A program made the translations under genes and the position numbers. From Metellina segmentata (taxonomy: Eukaryota > Arthropoda > Arachnida > Araneae > Tetragnathidae): a DNA stretch of 64,000 nucleotides. The stretch spans positions 79,467,641-79,531,640 of the forward strand of contig OX375872.1 in NCBI GenBank assembly GCA_947359465.1, given 5' to 3'. Shown in pieces: positions 44,165 through 58,169 of this stretch. The stretch's first letter is position 1; the number at the start of each line of letters is the position of its first letter. Under the pieces are notes generated by a model. The model made no database searches. It was not told where the DNA came from and saw only the letters and a list, made by a program, of their open reading frames with translations.

Positions 44165-47100
44165 GTGCGTATGGTATATTTGGTTTATTTAAATAGTTAA
44201 TAGTTAAACACATCTATATTTTATGTGGTAATTTTTTTGTTATACATTTATTATGTTGTCAAACTAACAAATAGACCAGAGCACACGTGTCCAAAAATTA
44301 AGGGTAATGCTGAATTCATATCAAGATGACCTCAATACAATAGAATATGTTTAATATGCTGTCAGGCGTCGCATTGCAGCCTGCACAACACCACCAAGGC
44401 AAGCTGCGGGAATGGAACTCCTTGCCGCAGGATTTCTTTGACAGCCATCCTTGTGGAAAGAAAGCATATCAGCTCGTTATGAGGGTCAGATGTCAGATTT
44501 CTTTGTAGGTTGCTTGTAACCAAAAAATGGTTTTGCCAATAAGTAAAACTTACAATGTGTTCATTCAAGCATATTTTTCCATTTCTTCAGTGCTCACCAC
44601 GAGATATGGAGTCTTCTTATTTCAGTCCACATAGCTTGTGGATTATTCGGTTGCCCTTTGAGGTACTTCGGAATTCATCTGGGATCGCATTATCCTCAAT
44701 GTTTGAACATGTGCGTATCAGCATGCAGTCTTATTGGACTTGAGCCTGGTTAGCCGTTCTTCCTTTAAAACTAATGTTAATCGTTAGCAGTACCGTGTTT
44801 ATTGAGAAAGGAGCGATTTAAGTTTTTCATAATCGAGTTTAAAATGTCATTTGATTGCTGTGCGTGAAACTTTCTTTGCAGCATTTATTTTGAGTGTTTG
44901 TTGAAAGTTTTGAGGGACTTTCGTCTCCAATGAGGGAGTCGGGACTTTAGCTGAAGCACTTCCTTGGCTCACTGTGTTCCCCGGAGTGGGCATAAAAAAT
45001 GCATTTATTTATAAGTCTTTATCACCAAGGTAACTTGTAATTGTTTCTCTGTCAGAGACAAGTGCTGAAAACCAATCGATGTTCTTTTCAATGGAATTCT
45101 GTTGTTGAATGAAATGTGCCTCTTCCAACTCCAGCGTTAGACTCAGCGCTGAAGTGTTTTCATCTCACTCAAAACGAATGTTGTAAGGATAGCCATCGCC
45201 CAATCGCGTTTTAAATTCAGAAGGTATTTTTAATCACTATCTCCACAGTTATTGTATTCATAGAACTAACTATCTAACCAGGAAATTGAATTTAATGTAA
45301 TGCGAACTTGCAGCAGAGTAGTCAAGATTTTATTTGGGACGGGGACTACAGTTGGAAATGGAATATTTTTATGCAAAGCTAAAAATGGTCATTCTTATCA
45401 GTTTTATAAAAGGCTCTGATCTTTTTTGTTTCCCCAGACTACGAACTTTGAAAGGATCGTTGTAAAGGCGCATAAAAATGACACATAACAGTAGATCCTA
45501 GTACACGAATGATTGTGTAATGGTTTTGTTATTCAACACAGTTTCTGGAAAATTAGTTTTCACGTTTGTGTCATTGTAAGGAAATTGTTATGATTCACAA
45601 ATAGACGAGAGAATTGAATCACATTTCTAACCATGACTTTCATGATTCGCAATGGTTATTAAATCAGTTAACTATTACATTTCATGTTTGAAAATTATAA
45701 ATTATAAAAAAGTTTTACAATAAAACAACTATTTGATTTTAACAAAAAGTACTTCATGATGTTTTGTGTTTTAGTTGTAAGTAAATTTTAAAAGCAATGA
45801 AGCTCAGTACTTTCGGGGGCTCGAACCCTCAAAGACCTCCTTCCTCTTGCTACTACGCCCCTTCGAATTTGTTTCTGGGCGGATTTTGCAACGCCTCTTA
45901 CATCGGAAACTTTGGCATGCAATTTATTCAAACTAGCGTACTTTTCATCGATAAATTAAAATCACATTGAGATTAAATATAAAACTGATATTCAGATTGT
46001 CACTTTTAACTTAGCAAGCAATTGCTTTTTACCTTGTTTCCGCTATTTTAGTTATTCCAAATTTCCACTGATTAACACAGCACTGAACTGCAATTGAACT
46101 GCTTCCCCCCCCCCCTTTTAATTAAAAAAATCAATTAAACTTGAGAAGAGTAAAATAAAGAAAGCGAATGTTTCGTGAGTTACGATTGGATGCTTCGAAA
46201 ACTTTTATCACTTTTGGAGAGAAATTCGGTTCATTAGCTTTGCGAATTAAATGGTTCATTTGTGTTTTCCATTTCAGTCAACAAAATGTCGCGTTTGCTA
46301 AGTGAGGAAACAAATTAACGTTTTTTATATATATTGATCTACATTAAACATTTTAACAGGAAAACTTAGCAGTTACTTTCATCATTAAATATCATTCGAT
46401 CACGTGATTTGGGCTAGATCGATTATAATTAATTGTAGAATTGAGAACATGCCAATTCGAATAAAATAGTCAGCCTGTTTGAAATTGAGTCTCTGGGTTA
46501 GTTTTGTCTTCACAAGTTAGTTGTCCTAAATGAGTTAAGTTTCAACAACTGTTGGGGTATTCTTACACTGTGCACTATCTATCATTAGCCTATCGATTTT
46601 CTTGATTTGACTTACGTTTTTATGCACCGAATTTCGATACAACTAGAGCCTCAGGTTAGTAAAATGGATCTGTATATTTTATTCGGGTTTCAATCCTAAA
46701 ACACTTTTCCCCAAATATGGAAGGGGATTTTATACAGAATTTTGGGGGACTTATTTCGATTAATTTTCTCAGTTTACGAATCGGATGCTACTGCTTTCGA
46801 ATGGAGATAAAACTATATTCATCACACGTTTATTATGCAAAAATGGTTTTGACATTTATGAAGTTTCGCAAAGCAATATTTTAATATTTTAGGCTCATTT
46901 TTCTCTTTAATAAGAAATATTTCTCTTTTTTATTGAGACTGGTGGTGTTTCAACTATTCGAAAGAGTTAAATAAATCGATCATTTAATCAAGAAATGAAG
47001 TTATTCCTTCTAAGATCTAAAAGTTTATGAATAAGCATTAATAAAAATTTAGGTTATCTTAAGTGACAACTACATATGCCTACTAATGAACTACAGTTTA

Positions 47101-47714
47101 TTCAAACTCGCCCCCAGTTTATGTTTTAAAATCAATTTCAATCAGGGGAACTCACTTATTTCGAGATGAAAATAAAATGTTTTTAGGTAAACACTAATTT
47201 GAATATTTTAAGGTATTCAGAAGTGTCGTACAGTCAACCTCTCCCCTTCAGTGGTAAATTTAAGTGAGGGTGGTCGAGGGTTCAATTAAACCCCCTCCAT
47301 CATCTGAATCATATCTTTATGTGTCTTCTTATTTACCTCTTACCTCAGTCGAAATATTTTTACTTAAGTTAAATAGAAAGATTTTAGTGTATAACAGGAA
47401 AACTAGCTCATAGGAGAATAAAATGAAGTTATGCTTATTATATAAGTTGATACAGAAATTCATTAAGAAAAGTTGCAAATTTTAAATTTACGTGTAATTT
47501 TGGAAGTATAGATATCACATCTCAAAAACGGCGTTCTGATCCTCCTGTACATCATCTTTCACTGAGAATTCAGTCGCCAGAAGAACTAGTTAAAAATTGT
47601 TGCGCAAAAGCATTATTAATTCGAGCTAGAATTGCACAAATACAATTCAGCAAGAATAGAGAAAAGAAAGCAATAAATCTACGCACTAATTTGAATTATT
47701 TGGCAACTTGCACA
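44165..47714 (+). other. Putative first intron, 5' part; no gene seen
   Basis: AT-rich sequence after the splice donor without a convincing exon. A short B-box-like block (GAGGGTTCGAGCCCCC on the minus strand, 45818-45833) could be a scrap of another tRNA-derived SINE. The open frames at 44362-44568 (minus) and 44555-44743 (plus) have no features I recognise. Confidence 0.4.
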
Positions 47715-48560
47715 CTTCATGATATTTCTTGAAAGTTCTGAGGCAAAAAATTTTAAGCTACATAAAACAATGAAGTTGAATGAAACAATGAATGAAGAAA
47801 AAAAAAACTCTTTCTAAGCAATATCTCTAATTTAAATTGTTTGACAATTTGTGTATTCATACTTCTTGAAAGCTTTGAGGCGAAAAATTTTAAACAAAAT
47901 AAAACATGGCGCAATAAAAACATGACAAAATAAACTTTCTTTGCGCAGTTACTCTCATTCAACAAAAATGTAAGGGAAGCATCAAATTTACTAATTCGGA
48001 TTATTCCCCCCCCCTGTATATTTCAACATATATATGATATTTCTTGAAAGTTCTGAGGCAAAAAATTTTAAGCTACATAAAACAATGAAGTTGAATGAAA
48101 CAATGAATGAAGAAAAAAAAACTCTTTCTGAGCAATATCTCTAATTTAAATTGTTTGACAATTTGTGTATTCATACTTCTTGAAAGCTTTGAGGCGAAAA
48201 ATTTTAAACAAAATAAAACAACATGGCGCAATAAAAACATGACAAAATAAACTTTCTTTGCGCAGTTACCCTCATTCAACAAAAATGTAAGGGAAGCAAC
48301 AAATTTACTAATTCGGATTATTCCCCCCCCCCGTATATTTCAACATATTTCTTAAAAGCTTTGAGGTGAAAAGTTTTAAAATATAAAACATAAAAGCTTT
48401 CTCTTTCTGAGTGATTTCATTAATTTAGCACAAATATAGAAAAGAATAAATTTACTCACTAATTTGAATTAGTTGACAATTTGTATATTTCTACAGATTT
48501 TTTGAAAGCTTTGAGGTGAAAAAATTTAAACTACCCAAAACAACGAAGCTTTCTCTCTTT
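47715..48560. repeat. Higher-order tandem array, alternating ~140/175 bp subunits
   Basis: The phrase TTGAAAG-TT-TGAGGC/TGAAAA-TTTTAAA recurs at about 47725, 47865, 48040, 48180, 48345 and 48495. The first two pairs form a 315 bp dimer present twice with near identity (47721 and 48036); the remaining two monomers are diverged. Two nearly identical minus-strand frames of about 70 codons within the dimers are a by-product of the duplication and are not called genes. Confidence 0.8.
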
Positions 48561-50374
48561 CTCTTGTTCAAACGCTTTAGATGCGTCAAATGTCCACGCA
48601 TTTGAAGTTTTTAGGCACAGAAACAAGTCGCTTAATAGCACATTCGTCTGTCTTGCTCTTTTTTACTCCCCCCTATGAATTTTCGTTTAGTAAGTAGGGG
48701 AAATCTCAACATACTTTTGCTAGAGTTGGGAATTCAAAGGACTTGTTTCAAACAGTTTTTCTTCGCTGAACTAGTATAGAAGATGAGTGTCTTGACAGCG
48801 TGGGCCTAGGAAGAATTCATTAAAAAAATATTCTACTATATTTAGTTTTATATTAAAAGGTTTTAGCGTCGTTTTCACGAAACAATTTGTAGTTTTTTTT
48901 TTAATTTTAATTTAAAAACGTGTGAGTTAGTGCATAATTTGTGCCTTATCGCTAGTTTTTCTTGGTCCTCTTTAAATTTCGCCTTTTCTTGTCCTCCGAA
49001 AGAGAGACTTTTAAGCTTATAGAGAGAAAACCGAGAACCTCCAGCTTTCAGAGATAAATTTCCGTTTCCATTATACCTAATGCGTTCCATTAAAAAAAAA
49101 AAATTGTTGTTAATTAAGTGTTAAAATGAATGGGATGAAAATTTCTGTACCAATAAATTAAAGGCAAACACGAAGGTTTAAATAATATAAATAAAAAAAG
49201 TGAACTAAGTTTATTAAATAAAAGCAATAAATAAGTAATGAAATCTAACACATCTTCACAACGTCTCAAATACTAGCAACTTTGAGAATCAAATGCCTAC
49301 TATCATAGGCATTGCTTTACTTCTCAAAATCATAGTCACTGTGAACACATTTCGTACCCTATCCTACTGCTTTCTATGTACCATATTTTTAAAAAGACGA
49401 AATATAACAAATACATTGTGTATGTACATGTATACGATACATTTACACTTATCAATGCGAACCATAAAATACATTTTAAACAGCAATTGTCAACCAAAAA
49501 ATATTTTTTGCCGATCTGAAGAACGGTATACTTTTGATCGACTTATCAAAAAAAATTATTATCTAACCTTTTGCTTTAAACAGGTTTTTAAAAGATCTTT
49601 TTGAAGCTAATTATTTATAGTTTGTAATAAAAAAATAATAATAGTTATTCATCCGACTATTACTTGAAAATAATCGTCAAAAATTCAAAACCAAATTTCT
49701 TAAATGAAACAAATCTTACACAATTCACACTACTTGAAAATTGTTGGCTTATAAGACCTATTTAGATCGTTGTGATGGAATTAAACAAATGTAATTCTGC
49801 TTTTCAATGCAAAGGATATAGGTAATCATTTCACGTCCCCGTTCAACTTCTAAGACTGGGTTTAACTTCATACAATATGCTGATTCAGAAAGACAGAATA
49901 CCAGCTTCACTTCGAAAACATATCTTCATATTCAACAGATTCACAGATGAAAAACACCTCAAAATAATTCGGAAGCCATATGTGAACTTGAATATATATT
50001 AAAGTGGACCGCATTCATTCATCCACGACTCGAACGAACTTAGTCCTCGAAAACCAGTCCTTTCAGAAACCCATATTTCGATGGAATAACATTTTCCATT
50101 CTTTTTCCAAAGATCACACATATTTTGCACATTAGCAGTTACTCCTTGGAGAACCTGCAACCTTTGTAACAGTAATCTTTCTGTTAAATACATTTTCACC
50201 GTATATCCAGTTTGTCACGATAGATAGTTCCTATTGAGAGTTTCTAAAGACCTTAAAAGACCTGTTGGGTGATCCTTGTAACCGAAATGTATTTTTATTT
50301 ACCACTGACACTCGTCTTACTAATTTTGTTTTAAATCACGTATTACTAATTTATTTTTTCTTGATTTGAAATTT
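48561..50374. other. AT-rich spacer; nothing recognised
   Basis: No domain, repeat or RNA gene could be recognised. The 103-codon plus-strand frame at 49293-49604 is Lys/Ile/Phe-rich as expected for translated AT-rich DNA and has no supporting feature. Confidence 0.4.
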
Positions 50375-51110
50375 ACATTTTACCCCTTGTGTTTGCAGCT
50401 TGGCGAAATGTAGCTTTTCTCTCTCTATACACATGGAAAAAAACTAATAAAACCAACTAAAAACTGGAAAGACTTTGAAACCACGAAGCACTAAATTATA
50501 AATGCATTTCCTGCCTTATTATTTGCAGCTTCGCAAAGCATGTCTTTTTTACATGGGAAAAATACTAAAAAAATCCTACTTTTTAAAAAAGTAGACTTTG
50601 AAATTATGAATTACTGAATTATAAATACATTTCCTGCTTCGTTTGCAGCTTGGAGAAATGTGGCTTTTCTCCAGGAATAGAACTAATAAAACCAACTTTT
50701 TAAAGAGTGGAAATAATTTGAAATCACGAATTACTGAATTATAAATACATTTCTTGCTTTGTTGTTTGTAAAGCTTCGTGAAACGTGACTTTTCTCGATG
50801 GGAAAAAAACTAACGAAACCACCTTTTAAAAAGGCAGAGAGAGTTTGAAATAACGAATTATTGAATTATATATATATTCCCAGCCTTGTGTTTGTAGCTT
50901 GAAGAAATGAAGAATGTTTTTCCATGGAAAAAGAAACTAATAAAACAAACATTTAAAAAAGGTTAAAAAAATTCAAAATCCCGAATTACACATATAAACT
51001 AGATTTCCTAATTTGTATTCCACATTCTCTGTCTTGTGTTGGCGCAGCTTGGCCAAATGTGTCCCTTGCGCCATAAAAGGAAACCAAACCTTCTTCTGAA
51101 AAGGTAGAGA
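50375..51110 (+). repeat. Tandem array of about 125 bp units, six copies
   Basis: Units begin with TTTGCAGCTTGG-GAAATGTGGCTTTTC at about 50391, 50522, 50642, 50765, 50891 and 51038, giving periods of 120-147 bp. Each unit continues with GGAAAAAAACTAATAAAACCAAC and GAATTACTGAATTATAAATACATTTCCTGC. The last unit reads TTGGCGCAGCTTGGCCAAATGTGTCCCTTGCGCCATAAAA, which matches the tail of a second dispersed repeat family seen elsewhere in the window. Confidence 0.8.
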
Positions 51111-51119
51111 GAACCGCAT

Positions 51120-51480
51120 TTATATGGAGGAAAAAACACTGCAAGGCAAACTACGGAGGGAAAAAACGAAGCACTTTAGTAGCAAGGCCATTATTAAGAG
51201 CGTCGATTTGCGGCTAAGTTGGAGCGATCCACGCGGGACTTGTTTGAGTAGCGGCGGCATCTTTTTGAAAAACCCCGCGCTAATGCTGAGCAGACGGGGT
51301 CCTGCGTTGTGCATTGGGGTGGTCTATAATACGACGTTACGGGAGACAGACTTTGCAGAAGGGTTTTTATGGCACGATAAACGTAAACCGGGCGTTTCGT
51401 CGTGCGTTTTGCCTTGGAGAAGTTTCCCGACCAAAGCGTTAAAAAGCGCGCTTACGTCACTGAACTTCAAATTCTCTTTT
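51120..51480. other. GC-rich island inside the putative intron
   Basis: CpG-rich block of about 350 bases between two tandem arrays. A 121-codon plus-strand frame (51124-51489) and a 64-codon minus-strand frame overlap it; neither shows a known domain and both are compatible with chance in GC-rich DNA. It could be a regulatory island or a conserved element. TTACGTCA at 51452-51459 resembles a CRE-type site. Confidence 0.3.
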
Positions 51481-51835
51481 ATAAGGTAATATCTTTGGGT
51501 TGCTTTGAATTTCAAAGCATGCTATAGATTCCACTATTTTTCGACGCAGAAATCGATCTGAAATGAAATCGTGATTCACCTTTTTGAATTTATTGCTTGC
51601 GTTTCTATGCAGGGCATCGCTATTATATCGAAGCTTTGAAGAGCGCGCTTTCGTCACTGAATTTAAATTCTCTTTTATAAGGTAATATCTTAGAGTTGCT
51701 TTGAATTTCAAAGCATGCTATAGATTCCACTATTTTTGAACGCAAAAATCGACCTGTAATGAAACCGTGATTCCCCTTTTGAATTTATCACTGGCTATTT
51801 TTGAATTTATCACTATGTATGGAATCGCTACAATA
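51432..51835. repeat. Two-copy tandem duplication, period about 197 bp
   Basis: The block AGCGCGCTT(A/T)CGTCACTGAA(C/T)TT ... TTTTATAAGGTAATATCTT ... GAATTTCAAAGCATGCTATAGATTCCACTATTTTT starts at about 51444 and again at about 51641. The first copy overlaps the end of the GC-rich island. Confidence 0.8.
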
Positions 51836-54800
51836 TCGATGCAGCATTTCATTCACATTGTCGGTATGTTTTTCAACTAACTGAATTTAAAAGGAATTTT
51901 AAAGACTTGATTTCTGTGTAGATACTTACTATGAGGTTAGTTTAAAAGTACAGTTCCGAAATAAAACAATGTGATTAAAAATAAACGCAAATTTCCTATT
52001 TAAGAAAATTCGGAAATTGCTTAGTTTTGAGATAGAACATGGTTATACAAACATATCCTCCCCCTACCATATTAAATTTGCCTAACTTGTCTTTTGATAC
52101 GCTTCTTTGATTAATCGATCGCTTTAACTCTGAATCTTGAGTATAATGAGTTGCTCTTTTTTTCTTGCTTGAAAAGTAGTCGCCCAATTAAGTACGGATA
52201 TTATAGCAGTTATTTACTTCCTTAACGCAGCTAACGTTTCTAAATCCAAAACGCATCTCAACTAGAATGCTTCACATGTTGGATAACTATCCTTTGATCT
52301 CAAGTAGTGCTCGCGTGTGTGTCGTGTAACAAGTTTCATTTTTCATCGAAGAGTTCTAACAAATAGTCGCTAAAAAATCAGCAATTCACTACATGTTCAA
52401 CGTGTTTATAATTCTAGGTCACAACCGATTTCAAATTCCGTTCATCGAAATCTAGCATTCTAGAATTAATGAGAATCAATTAAAAACTTCTCATTGAAGA
52501 CATGTAAGGAATTGAGAATTAATTAAAATACTTTACCTCATAAGTATTGCGGAATAAATACTTCGCTGAAAACTGATTTCCCCTTTCTATTCATTAAAAA
52601 CCTATAGATTTAATATTTTTAAATAAATGTATCTTACCTCCCTTTTAGGGTAATCTTAATTTTAAAAATATTTAGAAATTGGTATGCTCATAAGATATTC
52701 TTGTTTAGTCGATGATGAACAAATGTCGATGCTACAGCATTTTAACCGCATAAGATTTCCAAGTAGCATGGAACTGCTTTTATCTCACAACACACATAAT
52801 GACTATATAAAATCATCTATTGATTGAAAGAATCCTAGGAGAGATTCTATTGGTCAAGAAAATAAAAGCTGGTTTGAAGTCACGCAGGGAAAACTACCCG
52901 GTACAGAACTGATATATACGTGTGAACCTTTCGCTGGATTAAACAAGTTCAAATAGTTGATTAATGGAAACTTTTATTTTAAAACCAAGAACACAACGAA
53001 CAAGATCATGGGATGGAAGAAAAATTCTATTACATCGGTGAGGGGGTTTTGAGTAGAATAGATTGCAGCTTATATACAATTCGAAGGTCGAAATGTTCAA
53101 AATCCCAAAATATGTTTAAACTTTTTATTTCATAAATTAAGCATTCATAGTAGATTTAATTACAGGTAATCTGAGATACGTTTAATTGCAGAAACTTAAC
53201 ACACAAAGAAAGGTACTTCGTTCTAACCTTTACAAGCTGATTTTTTTTAAAACTCTCTAGAAGATGTTGCTCGCTAATTCATGGTTCAAATCTTTATCCT
53301 CAAAATTTCCGAATTTGTATAACTTCTGAATAGTAATTAAAGTAGAGCAAAAGTCAGTTTGCGTTTTTCTAACGTCAAAAATAAATTAGTTACGTTATTT
53401 ATGTGACATCTCAAAGCAACTGCACTTAACTTTTAACAATGGTTTGTAAGAATATATTTCATTTGTATTCAACCTTAGCGATTATGATTCTTCTCCAAAA
53501 AGTACTTAATTGAGTCTGTTTATTGAAACTCAAGACGTAGTTACAAAATGCATGCTAAAATATGTTGATGAGTTTTAGCTTTAAAAAAGAAACATACTTG
53601 ACACAGCTTAAGAACATGTTCTTTTAATAACACTAAATATATATCCTTTTCAGATTCTTCAGATGAAGATAAGCAATATTTTGTTACTTAAAACTGATCC
53701 AGATATTATTAGAGAATATTGAGGTATAGAAGGCAATATTGGTATTAAATCATGAAAGTTTGAAGCTTCCTCGCGATTCTTCTTAATATCCAGGTATCAC
53801 ATGTTGATTTAGGATTCAAAGTGAAGAGATAAATAAAAAATAATTATATATCTCGAAGTTTTAAAAATCTATATAACCGAGGGAAAATCAATGTTTATTC
53901 TATCAAGAATTTTTGTAAATTTAATTCCATTTGTGGAAAAATTTATTACGGTTTAGTGTATTCCAACAGATACAATACGAAACAAAGAACAGCTTTAAAC
54001 ACATTATATAATGTTTTTCTCCTGAAATCAAAGTTAGAAGACTTATATCTACCATACTTTTATATTCACTATCTGATTAAAGGATTTGTGTTTGAAATAC
54101 TTTTTTTTTGGGTGGGGGGGGGATGAATACTACACTTGTAGACTTTAAGTCAGTGACAGTTCACATGGTAGACTGTTTACTCTAAATCAAACCTGGAATA
54201 CTATAAAAATGTGTTCCTTGTATTGCAAAAATTACCTCTTGATCACTATCATCAAGAGCTTTTAGAATAAAATAAAAAGCGTCAATCTATTCAGAGCGCT
54301 TAAGCGATTTCATCTCCCAATGTTATCAAGCCTGAAGTGAGTAAAATTTGTCGAGTGAAAGGAACGTAACACTCACATTTAGAAATCTGTTTAATCGGTA
54401 TTCAGTTTAGAATCACCGTCAGATGAAAGTTTCTGACTGCCTAGAGATGAGATGCATTTTAGTGAAATTAAAAAAAAATATTTTTTCGTTACAAAGTTAG
54501 ATGGATGATAAATCTGATATTTTTATCTCGTTTTTTAAAGTGTCGCTTCTACAAAACGCGATTTGAGTAAAATAGGTTATAAGGTTTTTGATATATATCC
54601 TACTAAAACAATGCTGCTTAATCAATATTTGAAATTTATATTTGTGTTAAGAATACTATTAGAAGTAAAGTAACACTCATAATATTTCCTTTCGTGAGAA
54701 TAGTTTGTAAATGCAATTTAAAAGAGAACTGATCTCAGCTACGGCATAAATAAAAGGTATTTGATAGAGATATTGGAATTAAAATTGACAGCATCAGTAG

Positions 54801-57600
54801 TAATTTTGAGCGTTAATAAACAATTGTACGAGTATCAGTTTTGGCATCGGAGGCAGCAATAACTTTTTGCTTATAAAATTACGTTTATCGTGTCTACAAA
54901 TCCGAACAAATTGTTAAAAGTATGTCCGATCAAAAAAAAAATCGTAAAATACGCGCAAAGTTCCTCTAAAACAGATTGCTAGTTGGATAAAAAGTACTGT
55001 AGCATTTTTTATTTGTAAGAAACCTTACGTTATCGCCCGCGTCAAATCAAAATTACTTTTCAGTGTTAAGATACATTCAATTTTTACTTGTTGCGATCCT
55101 TTGCTCTTTCGATTTCTGTTATTTTTCAAACATTTAGTTGCCATACGTAAACTTTTACAGAAGAAAAATTATATGAATTAACTTCATAGCTGCTATAAAA
55201 GTAGTACGAGTAATAGAGTTTTAGCAGAACATAAATGTTCTGCTAACAATGCTACGAGAATAAATCTGTTTTCATTGAAAAATATTAACACGAACATCTG
55301 TGCCAACACCTGTAGTTAAACGAAAAATACATACTACCTATAGCATTTCACTTCTCTAAATATGAAGCTCCAATATAAAGTACAGCTATTATGTTCAGTA
55401 AGCATATACAATAGGCATTCATTAATAAGCTGATTTTATCTATTCACACTCACCAAGCTTCGGGCTTGGTAGCCACGTTCTTAGCTATCTGGCTCTGGAT
55501 TCAGTGAATCCAAGATTGAAACCTCGTCTGAGTACCGGTTTTATAATAATTCGGAATCCGTCTTATATCGTAAATTCTCTTACGATTAATCCTTGGGTAT
55601 CAAAAAATGGTTGCCAAGTGGCAGACCAATGCTTTAAAACTTAGTTTATAAACCCGGATGATATTTGAAATGTCACTTGCCAGCAACTCTTTGTTTTTAT
55701 CGAATAATAAAATTTTTGCTGTGAGAGTATCAAACTATTATAAAAACTGATCTACTCTAGTATTTAAAGTTGGTTTATTTTTTAAAGAAGCACATTTAAT
55801 CTTCAGCTCTATATAACGTGGACTTTATTTTATAGATTACTGCGCGTTAAAGTTAGCAGTCTGACTTTGGCAGTCGACGGTTTTTAAACGTTAGGATGAC
55901 GTGCAAAAAATCTCTATCAAAGCTAAATAATTACAATGAACACGAAATGAATGCAAAACCCTTTGATACTTCACGAGTCGCCATTTCCGAAACAGTACAT
56001 ATATAAAATCTAACACATTCTCTTTCATGTGCAAAAGTAAATTTTTTTTTTAGCAAACGCACACACACACAAAAAAAAAATGTGAGTTGAGATAAAGGAA
56101 GCTCGAAAGATGTCTATAAGTGAAGAAAATGTTCTGTAATGTAAGTGGTTATGATTAAACGCAGTTTTGTCTATGACCCAGAAGTGTTTTCCAGTTTTGT
56201 AAGTGTGAAGTGAATACTTTCAGGTAGTCACCTTCATAATACAGCGCTCAAATGTTGATAATTTCTTCCGTGTATCCCCTGCAATTGCATTTAGAGAAGA
56301 GACAAAGCAAAATTGATTTCTCAAACCTATGAAGAGCATAAAATGAATCATTCTTCCATCGTGGAGACCCATTTGAGGGGGGAGGGGGCAAAGCTAGTTT
56401 TATGCCTACTCAACAATTAATTGCAATAAGAAATTAATAGTGAAAAATATGAAATTATCTGCTACAAACTATCATCGAGATTTTCCAATAACTACAGAGA
56501 TTCCGATGAATGACAGCATACGCCATAAAGTAACGTTACCAGCTATGGACTTCCGTCAGATAAAGATTTATAGGCATGAAGATTGTTAATATTCATACTC
56601 CAGATAATGTGTCGGCTGGTACAAGTACTGACGACGTATGTAAAAATAGTGATTTGAATAAAATAGTATTAAACATTAAATATACATGATAGTCGATTAG
56701 TCTACCAACATAACGCTGATTAGCAACCAACAAGGAAGGTCTTACAGCTTGATCAAATGACTTATACGCAGAACAACTGAAAGAAACGATCATGCTGCGT
56801 GAACTGATACCAATACAGCTTCATCACGAAAAGCCTTTTATAATGAAGTAGATTCTACATCCACTCGTCTAAGTTCTTCACATGTGATAGAAAGAACCCT
56901 CTTAAATTCATTTCGTTTTGTGAACGAAAGTTGGATCAAATGATTCAATTAGTTCCTGCATGTCATCAGACGCGTAGAAATAAATAGAATCAAAAATATT
57001 TAAATAATTGTATTTATTTTCGTTTTAACTGCCAAAAGTTTGTTTTCTTTCATGACAGCCCCCACAAGTATCCTTCATTACACCTAATTCCAAAAGGTCG
57101 AGGTTCGATTCGCTACAGTTCATTTCACGGACACCAATTCAAGTCCCAAGAAAATCAACTCCCACATACAATCAGGACCATATTTTATACCCGAAATTCA
57201 AAACAGAAATACCATATCTTTACCCACAGTGCCAACAATCAGTAGAGCTGCATCAGGATAAAGCAAGCAGCCACACATCTAAATCCACTGTTAAATTCTT
57301 GGTTAAAAAAGGAACATGAAACTGGTATGAAGTCAATACCCTTTACTGATATCTCTGTTAAATCTCCAGATGGCTTATCCATAAACTTATGTGCTTTTGG
57401 ACTTTTAAAAACAACATTTTCGAAACGTCGAGTGAAAATCCATTCAAGGACTTTACAAAACTGTGGAAAAAGAATGGTACAAAATACCTCTGCCGATACT
57501 TCAATAGTCATTATTACCATATACATTAAGGTGTAGAAAGATAGTTGACATTAAGGGTTATTAAATAAAACATTTAGAACACAAATATTTCGTGTAAAAA
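51836..57600. other. Long AT-rich stretch, probably intronic; no gene recognised
   Basis: No domain-bearing frame was found. It contains one copy of a block shared with 63757-63880 and a B-box-like scrap near 57095-57115 (GGTCGAGGTTCGATTCG). The overlapping frames at 57239-57526 (minus, 95 codons) and 57327-57536 (plus, 69 codons) show no recognisable motif. Confidence 0.4.
52818..52940 (+). repeat. Conserved block, copy 1 of 2
   Basis: Shares GATTCTATTGGTCAA, GTCACGCAGGGA-AACTAC and CAGAACTGATATATACGTG, in the same order and similar spacing, with the block at 63757-63880. It ends in a TATA-like TATATACGTG. It could be a dispersed repeat or a duplicated regulatory module. Confidence 0.55.
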
Positions 57601-57639
57601 ATTGATAGTGAGACTATTAAAATCGTTCAAAAAATGACT

Positions 57640-58160
57640 GAACAGCCTCTGTAACTTGACAGAATAAACTACAAGGTTCATATTCAAACCTCCATTAAGC
57701 GGCATAGCAAAAAAATATCTATTTGGTTGAAAATAACTCGATAGCATTCACATTCAAATGCCAATCAAACGGCCTTGATGAAAAATCAATCCATCCTGTT
57801 TATGTGAATGGAAATATCTCGATAGAATGAACGACAAAGTTCATATTCAAACCTCGATCGTTCGGAACGGCAAAAAAATCTCCCTGTTCATTTGTTTGAA
57901 AATAACTCAATAGCGTTTACATTCAAACCCCAATCAAGCGGTCTCGGCGGAAAAATCAACCCACCCTGTTTATTTGGATGAAAATAACTCGATAGAATGT
58001 ACGACAAGGTTCACATTCAAACTCCAATCCAGCAATCTCGATGAAAACATGTGTTCATTTGCTTGAAAATAACTCGATAGTAAACTCCAATTAAGCGGCC
58101 TTGATGAAAAATCCCTCTGTTCATTTGGATGAAAATAACTCAATTCCAGAGGCGATTTTC
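57640..58160. repeat. Minisatellite, about seven units of 60-95 bp
   Basis: The unit GAAAATAACTCGATAGAATG-ACGACAAGGTTCACATTCAAAC-CCAATCAAGCGG-CTCGATGAAAAATC-ACCCTGTTCATTTGGAT repeats with length variation. It leads straight into the GC-rich island at 58.2 kb. Confidence 0.8.
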
Positions 58161-58169
58161 CCCCTCCAA

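Noticed and set aside
55455..55545. tRNA-like or SINE-like block (GGTAGCCACG...AAGATTGAAACCTCG)
   Set aside because: The boxes are poor and no second copy was found in the window.
57239..57536. Overlapping 95- and 69-codon frames on opposite strands
   Set aside because: No recognisable motif, no splice context and no support for either strand.
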